Position numbers and translations under genes: made by a program | In this document: piece by piece, positions 26,617 through 36,332 of the stretch | How positions within the stretch are numbered: position 1 is the first letter of the stretch | Layout: every line of letters starts with the position of its first letter | Origin: DASPHG01 sp963748315 | Lineage (GTDB): Bacteria > Actinomycetota > Thermoleophilia > Solirubrobacterales > Thermoleophilaceae | Direction: 5' to 3' | Assembly (NCBI GenBank): GCA_963748315.1 | Contig: CAVVIK010000006.1 | Span: forward strand, 496,001 to 560,000 | DNA length: 64,000 nt | Notes under the pieces: model-generated | What the model was told of the DNA's origin: nothing | Seen by the model: the letters and a program-made list of their open reading frames with translations, nothing else | The model's database searches: none

Positions 26617-27783
26617 CTACGCCGTTTCCTTGACCTTCACCTTCGCGTTGCCCGGCAGCTTGGGCGCGCCGCCGTACTCGGCGATGAAGTCCTCGGTGTT
26701 CTGGCGCGCGACCGAGTCGGGCACCTGGACCGGCGGAGACTTCATCAGGTACGAGCTCGGCCCCTCGAGCGGGCCGCCGATGCCCTTGTTCAGCGCGAGC
26801 TTGCAGCAGCGCACCGCGTCGGTGACGATGCCGGCCGAGTTCGGCGAGTCCCACACCTCGAGCTTCATCTCGACGTTGAGCGGAACGTCACCGAAGGCCT
26901 GGCCCTCGACGCGGATGTGAGCCCACTTGCGGTCCGTGAGCCACGGCACGTAGTCCGACGGGCCGATGTAGACGTCGTCCGCGGGCAGCTCGTGATCCAT
27001 GATCGACGTGACCGCGTTGGTCTTGGAGATCTTCTTGGACTCCAGCCGCTCACGCTCGAGCATGTTGTAGAAGTCCATGTTGCCGCCGACGTTCAGCTGC
27101 GACGTGCGCATCATTTTCACGCCACGGTCGCCGAAGAGGCGCGCGAGCTGGCGGTGGACGATCGTCGCGCCGACCTGGGACTTGATGTCGTCGCCGACGA
27201 TCGGGAGGCCGGCCTTCTTGAAGCGCTTGCCCCAGTACTCCTCCCTGGCGATGAAGACCGGGATGCAGTTGACGAAGCCGCAGCCGGCCTCGAGCACCTG
27301 CTCGACGTACCACTTGGTCGCCTGTTCGGAGCCGACCGGCAGGTAGGAGACGACCACGTCGGTCTTCGTGTCCTTGAGGATCTGGATGATGTCGGCGGTC
27401 TCGCCGGGCGCCTTGGTGATCTTCTCCTTCAGGTACTTGCCGAGGCCGTCGTGGGTCATCCCGCGGTGGACGGGGACGTCGAGCTTCGGCACGTCGGCGA
27501 ACTTGATCGTGTTGTTCTGCCCGGACCAGATCGCCTCGGAGAGGTCCTTGCCGACCTTGTCGGCGTCGATGTCGAAAGCGGCGGAGAACTCGATGTCGCG
27601 GACGTGGTAGCCGCCGAGGTCGACGTGCATGAGTCCGGGGACGGACTCGTTGGGGTCCGCGTCCTTGTAGTACTCGACGCCCTGCACGAAGGAGTTGGCG
27701 CAGTTGCCCACTCCAACGATCGCGACTCGCACTTTCTCGGTCTGGTAGCGCGAGCCGCCGTTGGTCTGTCCGTTAGTAGCCAC
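26617..27783 (-). CDS. ino1: Inositol-3-phosphate synthase
   Basis: Converts glucose-6-phosphate to inositol phosphate by an NAD-dependent oxidation/aldol/reduction. The 388-residue protein has the NAD-binding VAIVGVGNCANSFVQGVEYY, the SYLPVGSEQATKWYVEQ segment, GDDIKSQVGATIVHRQLA and LNVGGNMDFYNML, all diagnostic of the actinobacterial/archaeal form. It starts at GTG with an AGGAGG site ten bases upstream (27794-27799) and lies downstream of a terminator, so it probably has its own promoter. Feeds the neighbouring phosphatidylinositol-phosphate synthase. Confidence 0.97.
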   Translation of the reverse strand: MATNGQTNGGSRYQTEKVRVAIVGVGNCANSFVQGVEYYKDADPNESVPGLMHVDLGGYHVRDIEFSAAFDIDADKVGKDLSEAIWSGQNNTIKFADVPKLDVPVHRGMTHDGLGKYLKEKITKAPGETADIIQILKDTKTDVVVSYLPVGSEQATKWYVEQVLEAGCGFVNCIPVFIAREEYWGKRFKKAGLPIVGDDIKSQVGATIVHRQLARLFGDRGVKMMRTSQLNVGGNMDFYNMLERERLESKKISKTNAVTSIMDHELPADDVYIGPSDYVPWLTDRKWAHIRVEGQAFGDVPLNVEMKLEVWDSPNSAGIVTDAVRCCKLALNKGIGGPLEGPSSYLMKSPPVQVPDSVARQNTEDFIAEYGGAPKLPGNAKVKVKETA

Positions 27784-27802
27784 TAAGTCTTGTCCTCCTG
27801 CT

Positions 27803-27835
27803 CAGAAAGAAACACCGCCCAGGCGGCCTGGGCGG
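27803..27835 (-). terminator. Rho-independent terminator after the CDP-alcohol phosphotransferase gene
   Basis: On the minus strand a perfect 9-bp GC stem (CCGCCCAGG paired with CCTGGGCGG, three-base loop) is followed by TGTTTCTTTC. It lies between the phosphotransferase stop (27869) and the ino1 start (27783) and separates the two transcripts, although both serve inositol lipids. Confidence 0.75.
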
Positions 27836-27868
27836 GCGCCCGGAATGTACTCGAATGCGGGGTATTGG

Positions 27869-28495
27869 TTACGCCGGGGCCGAGCGCAGAGCGCTGCGGA
27901 CGTGGAGTACCCGCTGCAGCACCGTGAAACCGGTCAGCACCGTCATAGCGTAGATGGCCGGGGCCAAAAGCTCGAAATCGCCCAATCCGGCGCCCTTCGC
28001 GAACACCAGGCCGGCCGAGAGGATCACGACCCGGACCGCACGCGTCGCCAGGCCCACCTTGCACTCGACGCCCAGGGCCTCTGCCCGGGCCCGCGTGTAG
28101 CTGACCATCAGCGACAGCAGCACGGTCAGCACGACCGCCGCTACGGCCGTCTCGTTGCCCTCCCGTGCGAAGAAGACGGCGACGGCGGTGAGCACGACGC
28201 CCTCCTCGATCCGGTCGAGCGTCGAGTCGAGGAACGCGCCGAAGGGCGTGCCCTTGCCCGACATGCGCGAGTAGCGCCCGTCGAGTGTGTCCATGATCGA
28301 GCCGATGATGAACGCGAGCCCGCCGAGGAAAAACTCCTCCTCGAAGACGAGCACGGCGGCTACGACGTTCAGCACTAGCCCGGTCATCGAGATCGCGTTC
28401 GGCGTGAGGCGCGACTCGATCAGGCGGTTGCGTGCCGTCGCGCGCATCTCCACGACACGTTCGCCCGTCTTCGTGCGCGGTTCGGCCGTGCTCAA
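27869..28495 (-). CDS. CDP-alcohol phosphatidyltransferase, probable phosphatidylinositol-phosphate synthase
   Basis: Integral-membrane enzyme of about 208 residues. The CDP-alcohol motif is nearly canonical: DTLDGRYSRMSGKGTPFGAFLDSTLDR, with Ser where Ala is usual in the DGxxAR part, and all four Asp present. Hydrophobic helices fill the rest. Phospholipid product is inferred from context: ino1 is next door, so joining CDP-diacylglycerol and inositol phosphate is likely. The TTG start overlaps the PAP2 stop as TTGA, indicating translational coupling. Confidence 0.87.
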   Translation of the reverse strand: MSTAEPRTKTGERVVEMRATARNRLIESRLTPNAISMTGLVLNVVAAVLVFEEEFFLGGLAFIIGSIMDTLDGRYSRMSGKGTPFGAFLDSTLDRIEEGVVLTAVAVFFAREGNETAVAAVVLTVLLSLMVSYTRARAEALGVECKVGLATRAVRVVILSAGLVFAKGAGLGDFELLAPAIYAMTVLTGFTVLQRVLHVRSALRSAPA

Positions 28496-29268
28496 ACCGG
28501 CGCCTCGCGGAGGCCGGTCCGGAACGCCCAGGCGTCCGGCCTGGCCCGCGCGAGCGCGCCGCTCGCCGCGAGCGCGGACACGCCTGCGACGAGCGCGCCC
28601 AGGAACGCGTCGAACCACCAGTGGTTGCCCGTCACCACGACCGTCACGGTTACGAGGACTGGGTAGACGGCGAAGAACGCCCGGATCACCCGGTTGCGGA
28701 TGACATAGAGGGCGGGCACGGCGATCATGAGCGCGAACGCCACGTGCATGCTCGGCACGGCCGCGAACGGGTTGTAGAGCGCATTCGCGTTGTTCGCGGC
28801 CTGGAGCCCAACCCACTCGGTGACGGTGTCCTGGAAGCCCCACTCCGGCATGAACCGCGGCGGCGCGGTCGGGTAGACGACGTAACCGACAAGCGCGATG
28901 CCCATCGCGACCATGAACATGTTGCGAACGAAGTAGTACGCCTCGTTGCGCGCGAGGTAGAGCCAGATCAGGAAGCCGACCGTCAGAACGAAGTGCGAGT
29001 TCACGTACATCCAGTTCGCCCCGTCGACGATCCAGCGCGCATCGCGGAGCGCCCACTCCTGGAAGTCCTGCTCGAAGAAGAGGTGCATGGAGCGCTCGGC
29101 GCTGATGATGTCGCGTGCGTTCTCGAAGGCGGCGCTGGCCTTGCCGTCGACCATGCCGCGGACGATCCGGTACAGGTAGTACGCGCTCGCGAACAAGACG
29201 AGCTGCCGTAGCGCATCCAGGACGCCTTTGGGAAGCCAACGGGTGCTCCAGTGCCAGGCACGGACCAT
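28492..29268 (-). CDS. PAP2-superfamily membrane phosphatase/phosphotransferase
   Basis: A 258-residue multi-helix membrane protein with the PAP2 motifs in order: YPTAPPRF, then PSMHVAFAL (motif 2 His) and GNHWWFDAFLGA (motif 3 His and Asp). It resembles the AUR1-like inositol-phosphotransferase branch of this superfamily. It is read first and coupled by a four-base overlap to the CDP-alcohol phosphotransferase. It could dephosphorylate phosphatidylinositol phosphate or transfer a phosphoinositol headgroup; the coupling supports a lipid role, the specific reaction is inference. Confidence 0.88.
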   Translation of the reverse strand: MVRAWHWSTRWLPKGVLDALRQLVLFASAYYLYRIVRGMVDGKASAAFENARDIISAERSMHLFFEQDFQEWALRDARWIVDGANWMYVNSHFVLTVGFLIWLYLARNEAYYFVRNMFMVAMGIALVGYVVYPTAPPRFMPEWGFQDTVTEWVGLQAANNANALYNPFAAVPSMHVAFALMIAVPALYVIRNRVIRAFFAVYPVLVTVTVVVTGNHWWFDAFLGALVAGVSALAASGALARARPDAWAFRTGLREAPV

Positions 29269-29300
29269 CCGGCCACTTTAACGCCGGACGGGGCGACCGC

Positions 29301-30875
29301 CTAGGCGCAGTTCCGGCCCGAGTCGACCAGCCGGTCGGGCGTGATCTTCACCGTCACCCGTAGTGGGCCAGGCTGCACGGCCGTCACGCGCGTCCAGTGC
29401 CCATCACGCTCCACGCACCCCGACCGCGGCTCCCAGTAGCGGGTCCAGGCAGCCCGCACCAGCGCCTCGCCGGGCTCGCGCACGTCGAGCGTGAACTCGT
29501 CCGAGCGGAGGCTCGTCAACCGGATGTCGGCCTCGTCGTCCGCGATCAGCAGTGGGTGCGGAAGCAGCACCTCGTAGACCCTCCAATGCTCGGACGCCCA
29601 GCGCTGGCGCAGGTAATTCGGCTCGCGCTCGATCAGCTCCGCCTCCTTGTGCGCGGAGGAGTCGAGCGGCGCGTCCGGGAGCGCGACGAAGCGGACGCCG
29701 TTCTCGCTCAGCCAGGTTGCGTACGTGAAGTCGTTGAGGACTCCGCCGTAGAAGAGCTTGTTGCGCTCGATGTCCAGCTGGCGCTGCCATCCGCGTGCGA
29801 TCGGCCACTGGCGTGCGACCTCGTAGGCCTCGAAGTGGGCGCGCGTGAACGGGATCTCGATCCGGCCGGGCTCGCGCCCCTCCTGCTCGAGGAAGTCGAG
29901 CAGGGGCGTGTAGTAGGAGGCCTTGGTCGACTCGTCGTTCACGTTCTTGATCACGTCGCGAACGGTCGGGTAGAGCGGCCAGGCGGCAAGGGCGACCAGC
30001 AGCGCGGCGACCAGGCCGGGCCTGAGCCGAAGCTCGTGGCGCCACGGCAGGAAGCAGACGACGAGCGCACCGCCGAACAGCTCGGCCAGTCGCACAGCGT
30101 TGTTGCCCATCGGCGTGTCGATCAGGTAGGCGGCGGTCGCGGCGAGTGCGTACAGGACCGCGCCGGTCCGCAGCACTCTGTGCTCGCGCGGAAGGATCAC
30201 GAACAGGAGCGCGCAGAAGATCGGGACCGCGGCGAACGAGCGGAAAGTGAACGGCTGGAACCCGCCCTCGGGGAACGCCGCCGACAGAAGCACGGGCGCG
30301 GCCACGGCGAGTCCCGCGAGGATCGCGCCGCTGCGCGTGCGTGCGACCACCTCGTAGGCGAGCGCGGCGAGCGCGAGGAAGAGGCCGGCGACCGGGCTCG
30401 CCAGCGAGCAGGCCACGGCCAGCACCGCCGCGAGCGCGACCCGCCTCCGCTGCAGCGCGAGCAGTGCCCCGAGGCCGACTGCGACACCGAATAGGAACGG
30501 CAGCCGCCCGGTGAAGAGCGTGACGCCGACGGCGAAGCCGAACCACAGCGCGCCCCAGCGCGCCCGCTCGCCGAACTCCGACCGCGCGAGCGGCTCGAAG
30601 AGCGCGGCGGCCACGACTGCGGCGATCGCGCCCGCCACCTGCGGCGTCAGGTAGTGCGCGAGCGGCGGAAACAGCACGCTGTACGCCGGCGTGTGGTGAC
30701 CGCCGTACCAATTGCCGTTCCAGATCGTGAACCCCTCGCGCCCGAACAGGTCGGCGCGATACAGGTGCGCGGCGAGGTCGCCCGTGCGCAGGTCGAGAAT
30801 CAGGTAGAGCGCCGCCACCGCCGCGGCGGCGAGCACCGGCGCGACCCGCCAGCGATCTACCTCAGAAAGCCGCAC
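29301..30875 (-). CDS. Large multi-helix membrane protein, probable GT-C glycosyltransferase
   Basis: About 524 residues: some ten hydrophobic segments through residue 310, then a soluble extracytoplasmic C-terminal domain. After the first helix an acidic loop (LRTGDLAAHLYRADLFG, then NGNWYGGHHTPAY) resembles the catalytic first loop of GT-C enzymes, which use polyprenyl-phosphate sugars. No closer family is assigned. The GTG start overlaps the hydrolase gene by 19 bases, and the gene precedes the PAP2/phosphotransferase pair by 32 bases, so a role in the same glycolipid pathway is plausible. Confidence 0.75.
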   Translation of the reverse strand: MRLSEVDRWRVAPVLAAAAVAALYLILDLRTGDLAAHLYRADLFGREGFTIWNGNWYGGHHTPAYSVLFPPLAHYLTPQVAGAIAAVVAAALFEPLARSEFGERARWGALWFGFAVGVTLFTGRLPFLFGVAVGLGALLALQRRRVALAAVLAVACSLASPVAGLFLALAALAYEVVARTRSGAILAGLAVAAPVLLSAAFPEGGFQPFTFRSFAAVPIFCALLFVILPREHRVLRTGAVLYALAATAAYLIDTPMGNNAVRLAELFGGALVVCFLPWRHELRLRPGLVAALLVALAAWPLYPTVRDVIKNVNDESTKASYYTPLLDFLEQEGREPGRIEIPFTRAHFEAYEVARQWPIARGWQRQLDIERNKLFYGGVLNDFTYATWLSENGVRFVALPDAPLDSSAHKEAELIEREPNYLRQRWASEHWRVYEVLLPHPLLIADDEADIRLTSLRSDEFTLDVREPGEALVRAAWTRYWEPRSGCVERDGHWTRVTAVQPGPLRVTVKITPDRLVDSGRNCA

Positions 30876-31618
30876 ACCCGCTCGATGAGCTCCGGCTTGT
30901 CGATCCACGGCCAGTGGCCCGCGCCCTCGGCCACCTCGACTTCGCCTCCCAGGGCCTCGCCATAGGCATGTGCGAAACGCGTCGGCAGATAGGGGTCATC
31001 GCCACCCCACACCACCAGCGCCGGCGCGCTGATCTGGCTGAGCACTTCGCCTGCACGCGCGAGCACGTCCGGCGGCGCTGAGCGGTACAGCTTGAGGATT
31101 GCGCGCTGCGTGCCGTGGTCGTAGTGGTCCCAGATCGAGTCGATGAAGTCTTCCGGCATTCCCGGCAGGAAGCGCTTCAGGCCCCACTTCGTCGTCGATC
31201 CCTGGAATAGCTCTCCGAGCACTGGTGTCCGCCAGATGCGGGCGAACCGGTGCCACTTGTATCCAGGCAGGAACGGGACCGCGTTCACGAGGACGAGCCG
31301 TTCCAGCCGGTCGCCGAGCATTAGCCCGACGGCCCCCCAGTCGTGGACGAGCATCCGGCAACGATCCCAGCCGAGCGTACGGCGGAAGGCGTCCAACCAA
31401 GCGCCGTAGCCGTCGATCGAGTAGTCGAAGTGAGCCGGCTTCGCCGACCGGCCGAATCCGGGGAGGTCCATCGCGACGCCGCCGGTGCGCTCGAGGAACG
31501 GCAGCATGAGGTCGGAGTTGTTCGGGTTGCCGTGGACGTACAGGATCGGCGCGTCGCCCGCCTGGCGCCAGAAGGTCTCGATCCCTTCGACCTCGGCGCG
31601 GTGGTCGATGATGTCCAC
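30857..31618 (-). CDS. Alpha/beta hydrolase with Asp nucleophile
   Basis: A 253-residue hydrolase of the haloalkane-dehalogenase/epoxide-hydrolase branch. The oxyanion segment is YVHGNPNNSDLML, the nucleophile elbow LVHDWGAVG carries Asp instead of Ser, a later acid lies in VVWGGDDPYLP, and the catalytic His is in GAGHWPWIDKPE. Substrate is not evident. First gene of the minus-strand run leading into the inositol-lipid locus; its ATG lies only two bases from the divergent nth start. Confidence 0.86.
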   Translation of the reverse strand: MDIIDHRAEVEGIETFWRQAGDAPILYVHGNPNNSDLMLPFLERTGGVAMDLPGFGRSAKPAHFDYSIDGYGAWLDAFRRTLGWDRCRMLVHDWGAVGLMLGDRLERLVLVNAVPFLPGYKWHRFARIWRTPVLGELFQGSTTKWGLKRFLPGMPEDFIDSIWDHYDHGTQRAILKLYRSAPPDVLARAGEVLSQISAPALVVWGGDDPYLPTRFAHAYGEALGGEVEVAEGAGHWPWIDKPELIERVCGFLR

Positions 31619-31620
31619 GC

Positions 31621-32299
31621 GTGGAACGTAACCGGAGCGAGTGGAGGAGAGCCGACCGCAGGCGCGTGCGGAAGATCATGGAACGCCTGCGCGCCGCCTA
31701 CGGCAAGCCCGAGCTCGAGCCCCACCGCGCGCCCGTCGACGAGCTCGTCCTGACGGTCCTGTCGCAGAACACGAACGACCGCAACCGCGACGTCGCCTAC
31801 GGGCGGCTGCGCGAGCGCTTTCCCGATTGGGCGGCCGTGCGGGACGCGCCCCAAGAGGAGATCGAGGAGGCGATCCGGCCCGGGGGCCTCGCGCCCACGA
31901 AGTCGAAGGTGATCCAGAACATCCTGCGGGCGCTCGACGGCGACGACCTCGCCTGGCTGGAGACGGCGCCGGTGGAGGAGGGGCGCGAGTACCTGTGCTC
32001 GCTTCCGGGCGTCGGGCGCAAGACGGCGGCGTGTGTCCTGCTGTTCTCCTACGGGCTTACCGGACGTGCCGGTGGACACCCACGTGTTCCGGGTCGGCAC
32101 GCGCCTGGGGCTCTTCCGGCCGGGGGCGTCGTTCGAGGAGGCGCACGACGAGATGCTGCGGTTCGCCGACGAGGCGTATGAGCTGCACGTCTCCCTGATC
32201 CGTCACGGCCGCCGCACCTGCACCGCGAGGAATCCGGCCTGCGCTGAGTGCCCGCTCCTCTCGATTTGTCCGCGGATAGGGCTGACAGGCCCACCCTGA
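31621..32299 (+). CDS. nth: Endonuclease III-like DNA glycosylase (frameshifted)
   Basis: Helix-hairpin-helix base-excision glycosylase, about 225 residues when corrected. Visible: VLTVLSQNTNDRNRDVAY, the hairpin SLPGVGRKTAACVLLF, the catalytic Asp in VPVDTHVFRVGTRLGL, and the C-terminal 4Fe-4S loop C-x6-C-x2-C-x5-C (CTARNPACAECPLLSIC). The frame breaks at 32057-32058, where one extra T splits SYGL from PDVPVDTHV. The motif order is otherwise intact, so a sequence error is likely. Start could also be GTG 31666. Confidence 0.88.
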
Positions 32300-32310
32300 T
32301 CTGCTAAAAC
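32282..32310 (+). promoter_or_regulatory. Predicted promoter of the dnaK operon
   Basis: A -35-like CTGACA (32282-32287) and a -10-like TAAAAC (32305-32310) are 17 bases apart, 35 bases before the dnaK ATG and overlapping the end of nth. The region is locally AT-richer than its surroundings. I looked for the HspR operator (HAIR: CTTGAGT, seven bases, ACTCAAG) and did not find it in the 60 bases upstream of dnaK. Confidence 0.5.
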
Positions 32311-32345
32311 CTCACTTAGATTTCTTACGAAAGGAACTAGGCAGC

Positions 32346-34259
32346 ATGGCTAAGACGATCGGAATCGACCTCGGCACGACGAATTCGTGCATGGCAGTGC
32401 TCGAGGGCGGCGAGCCGAAGGTCATAGAGAACTCGGAAGGCGCGCGGACGACCCCGTCCGTCGTCGCGTTCACGCAGGGCGGCGAGCGCCTCGTCGGGGC
32501 GGTCGCGAAGCGCCAGGCGGTGACCAACCCCGAGAACACCGTCTTCTCCGTCAAGCGCTTCATGGGCCGCAAGGAGGCCGAGGTGAAGGAGGAGGAGACG
32601 ATGGTCCCGTTCAAGGTCGTCCGCGGCCCGAACGGCGACGCGCGCGTATCCGCCGGCGGCAGCGAGTACTCGCCGCCCGAGATCAGCGCGATGATCCTCC
32701 AGAAGCTCAAGGCTGACGCGGAGTCCTTCCTGGGCGAAACCGTCGAGAGCGCGGTCATCACGGTGCCCGCCTACTTCAACGACGACCAGCGCCAGGCGAC
32801 CAAGGACGCCGGCAAGGTCGCCGGCCTCGACGTCAAGCGGATCATCAACGAGCCGACCGCGGCGGCGCTCGCGTACGGCCTCGACAAGGAGGACGCCGAC
32901 CAGACCATCCTCGTGTTCGACCTTGGCGGCGGCACGTTCGACGTGTCCGTCCTCGAGATCGGCGACGGCGTCTTCGAGGTGAAGGCGACCGCCGGCGACA
33001 ACCACCTCGGTGGCGACAACTTCGACAAGGCAATCGTCGACTGGATGGTCAAGGAGTTCAAGGCCTCCCAGGGGATCGACCTGTCGCAGGACAAGATGGC
33101 CCTGCAGCGTCTGTACGAGGCGGCGGAGAAGGCGAAGGTCGAGCTCTCGACCACGCAGGAGACGCAGATCAACCTGCCGTTCGTGACGGCCGACCAGTCG
33201 GGGCCGAAGCACCTCGACATGCGTCTGACGCGCTCCAAGCTGACCGAGCTGACCTCGGACCTGATCGACCGCGTCGTCGCGCCGCTCAAGCAGGCGATGT
33301 CGGACGCGGGCGTGGGCAAGGACGGCATCCAGCACGTCGTCCTCGTCGGCGGCATGACGCGCATGCCGGCAGTTCAGGAGAAGGTCAAGGAGCTGACGGG
33401 CAAGGACCCGCACAAGGGCGTCAACCCGGACGAGGTCGTCGCAGTCGGCGCCGCGATCCAGGCGGGCGTGCTCGCCGGTGACGTCAAGGATGTCCTCCTG
33501 CTCGACGTGACGCCGCTGACGCTCGGCATCGAGACCAAGGGCGGCGTGATGACGAAGCTCATCGAGCGCAACACGACGATCCCGACGCGCAAGTCGGAGA
33601 TCTTCTCGACGGCCGAGGACAACCAGCCGTCCGTCGAAGTGCATGTCCTCCAGGGCGAGCGCGAGATGGCGGCGTACAACAAGTCACTGGGCAAGTTCCA
33701 GCTGACGGGCATCCCACCGGCGCCGCGCGGCATGCCGCAGATCGAGGTCACGTTCGACATCGACGCGAACGGCATCCTCAACGTGTCCGCCAAGGATCTC
33801 GGCACCGGCAAGGAGCAGAAGATCGAGATCAAGTCCGGCTCCGGCCTCTCCGACGACGAGATCGAGCGGATGGTCAAGGACGCCGAGTCGCACGCGGACG
33901 AGGACCGTCGCGCGCGCGAGCTCGCCGAGGCCAGGAACAACGGCGAGAACGCGGCCTACCAGGCCGAGAAGCAGCTCGGCGAGCTGGGCGACTCGGTGGA
34001 CGAGTCGTCGAAGAGCGAGATCGAGGACGCGATCAAGGCCGTGCGCGATGTGCTCGAGTCGGAGGACGCCGGCGAGATCCAGTCCAAGACGGACGCGCTC
34101 CAGCAGGCGTTCCACAGCGTCTCGGAGCAGATGTACGCCGCGGCCGCGCAGCAGCAGGCGGAGGCGTCGGGCAACGGCGCGCCGACCGACGGTGCTGATG
34201 GCGATGACTCCGGTGACGAGGAGGTCGTCGACGCCGAGGTCGTGGACGGTGACAAGTAG
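32346..34259 (+). CDS. dnaK: Hsp70 chaperone DnaK
   Basis: ATP-dependent Hsp70, 637 residues. N-terminal GIDLGTTNSCMAVLEGGE, the phosphate loop FDLGGGTFDVSVLE, VLVGGMTRMPAVQEKV, the linker DVLLLDVTPLTLGIE, the substrate-binding domain and an acidic C-terminal tail ending VVDAEVVDGDK are all present. An AAAGGA site (32330-32335) precedes the ATG by ten bases. First gene of a five-gene heat-shock run with grpE, dnaJ, hspR and clpB. Confidence 0.99.
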   Translation: MAKTIGIDLGTTNSCMAVLEGGEPKVIENSEGARTTPSVVAFTQGGERLVGAVAKRQAVTNPENTVFSVKRFMGRKEAEVKEEETMVPFKVVRGPNGDARVSAGGSEYSPPEISAMILQKLKADAESFLGETVESAVITVPAYFNDDQRQATKDAGKVAGLDVKRIINEPTAAALAYGLDKEDADQTILVFDLGGGTFDVSVLEIGDGVFEVKATAGDNHLGGDNFDKAIVDWMVKEFKASQGIDLSQDKMALQRLYEAAEKAKVELSTTQETQINLPFVTADQSGPKHLDMRLTRSKLTELTSDLIDRVVAPLKQAMSDAGVGKDGIQHVVLVGGMTRMPAVQEKVKELTGKDPHKGVNPDEVVAVGAAIQAGVLAGDVKDVLLLDVTPLTLGIETKGGVMTKLIERNTTIPTRKSEIFSTAEDNQPSVEVHVLQGEREMAAYNKSLGKFQLTGIPPAPRGMPQIEVTFDIDANGILNVSAKDLGTGKEQKIEIKSGSGLSDDEIERMVKDAESHADEDRRARELAEARNNGENAAYQAEKQLGELGDSVDESSKSEIEDAIKAVRDVLESEDAGEIQSKTDALQQAFHSVSEQMYAAAAQQQAEASGNGAPTDGADGDDSGDEEVVDAEVVDGDK

Positions 34260-34793
34260 TGGAGAAAGAGGTCCGACAGCCTGACTCGACCGAAGAGGTC
34301 GAGGGGATCGAGCCGCCGAGGGGTCTGACCCCGAGGGGTCAGACCCCCAGGTAGCCGAAGACCCCCTCGCCAAGGCCGAGCGCGAGCGCGACGAGTACCT
34401 AGAGCTCTCGCAGCGCACGCGCGCCGAACTCGAGAACTACCGCAAGCGTGCGGCCCGCGAGGCCGCGCAGGCGGGTGAGCGTGCGAAGGCCAACCTCATC
34501 CGCGAGCTGCTTCCGGTGCTCGACAACCTCGAGCGTGCGATCGCCTCGGCCGGTGAGGACGAGCAGCACCTCGCCGACGGCGTGCGGATGGTGCACGCCC
34601 AGCTCGTCGCGGCGCTCGAGCGGGAGGGCATCCAGTCATTCGATCCGGTCGGCGAGGAGTTCGACCCCGAGTGTCACGAGGCCCTCTCGACGCGGGAGGA
34701 CGGTGAGTCGGGGCGCGTCCTCGACGTCGTCGAGAAGGGCTACAGGCTGAACGAGACCGTGTTGCGCCCGGCGCGCGTGGTGGTGTCGGCCTG

Positions 34794-34794
<1 letters not shown>
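34259..34794 (+). CDS. grpE: Nucleotide-exchange factor GrpE (frameshifted near N-terminus)
   Basis: Hsp70 nucleotide-exchange factor, about 178 residues if corrected. The body is conserved: a long helix (LAKAERERDEYLELSQRTRAELENYRKR), then LLPVLDNLERAI and the beta domain FDPVGEEFDPECHEALSTRE. Its frame has no start codon. A GTG at 34259, overlapping the dnaK stop, opens an acidic N-terminus (EKEVRQPDSTEEVEGIEPP) in another frame. One more C in the C run at 34344-34348 would join them, reading through a palindromic repeat as RGLTPRGQTPQ. Since grpE is normally essential, a sequence error is the simplest explanation. Confidence 0.88.
34320..34347. repeat. 28-bp double-palindrome element inside grpE
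   Basis: GGGGTCTGACCCC (34320-34332), a GA spacer, then GGGGTCAGACCCC (34335-34347). The second unit is the exact reverse complement of the first, so the whole forms a 13-bp perfect hairpin with a two-base loop. Each unit is itself palindromic apart from its central base. It lies in the variable N-terminal coding region of grpE, right where the frame breaks. Confidence 0.85.
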
Positions 34795-35887
<1,093 letters not shown>

Positions 35888-35888
<1 letters not shown>

Positions 35889-36328
35889 TGGCGAGCCACG
35901 ACGAGACCCGTCCCGTCTACATGATCTCCGTCGCTGCGGAGCTCGCCGGGATGCATCCGCAGACGCTGCGCATCTACGAGCAGCGCGGCCTCATCGAGCC
36001 CAACCGCTCGCCGAAGGGGACGCGGCTCTACTCGCAGGAGGACGTCGAGCGCCTGCGCCGCATCCAGGAGCTCACCTCGCAGCTGGGCATGAACCTCGCG
36101 GGCGTCGAGCGAGTCTTCGAGCTCGAAAGCGAGCTCAGTCAGATGCGGCGGCGGATGGACCGGATGGAGCGCCGCGCCGAGCAGATGCGCCGGGAGTTCG
36201 AGGCGGAGGTCGCGCGCGTGCGCCGGAGCTTCCGCTTCGACCTCGTCCCGTACGAGCCGCCGGAGCGGGCGCTGATGCCACGCGAGGACGACGCCGTCCG
36301 CATCAGGGTGCGGAGGCCGGGGGCGTAG
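35888..36328 (+). CDS. hspR: Heat-shock repressor HspR (MerR family)
   Basis: A 146-residue MerR-type regulator. The winged helix ISVAAELAGMHPQTLRIYEQRGLIEPNRSPKGTRLY is followed by an arginine-rich coiled coil (about 70-120) and a basic tail. In other actinobacteria HspR binds HAIR sites and, with DnaK as co-repressor, shuts off the dnaK operon. Its place as fourth gene in the operon fits that feedback. No HAIR site was recognised upstream of dnaK here, so its operator may differ. Confidence 0.95.
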
Positions 36329-36332
36329 GGCG

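Noticed and set aside
32282..32345. CTAA-N8-TTAG dyad before dnaK as a possible HspR or CIRCE site
   Set aside because: Arms are only four bases and match neither the HAIR nor the CIRCE consensus.
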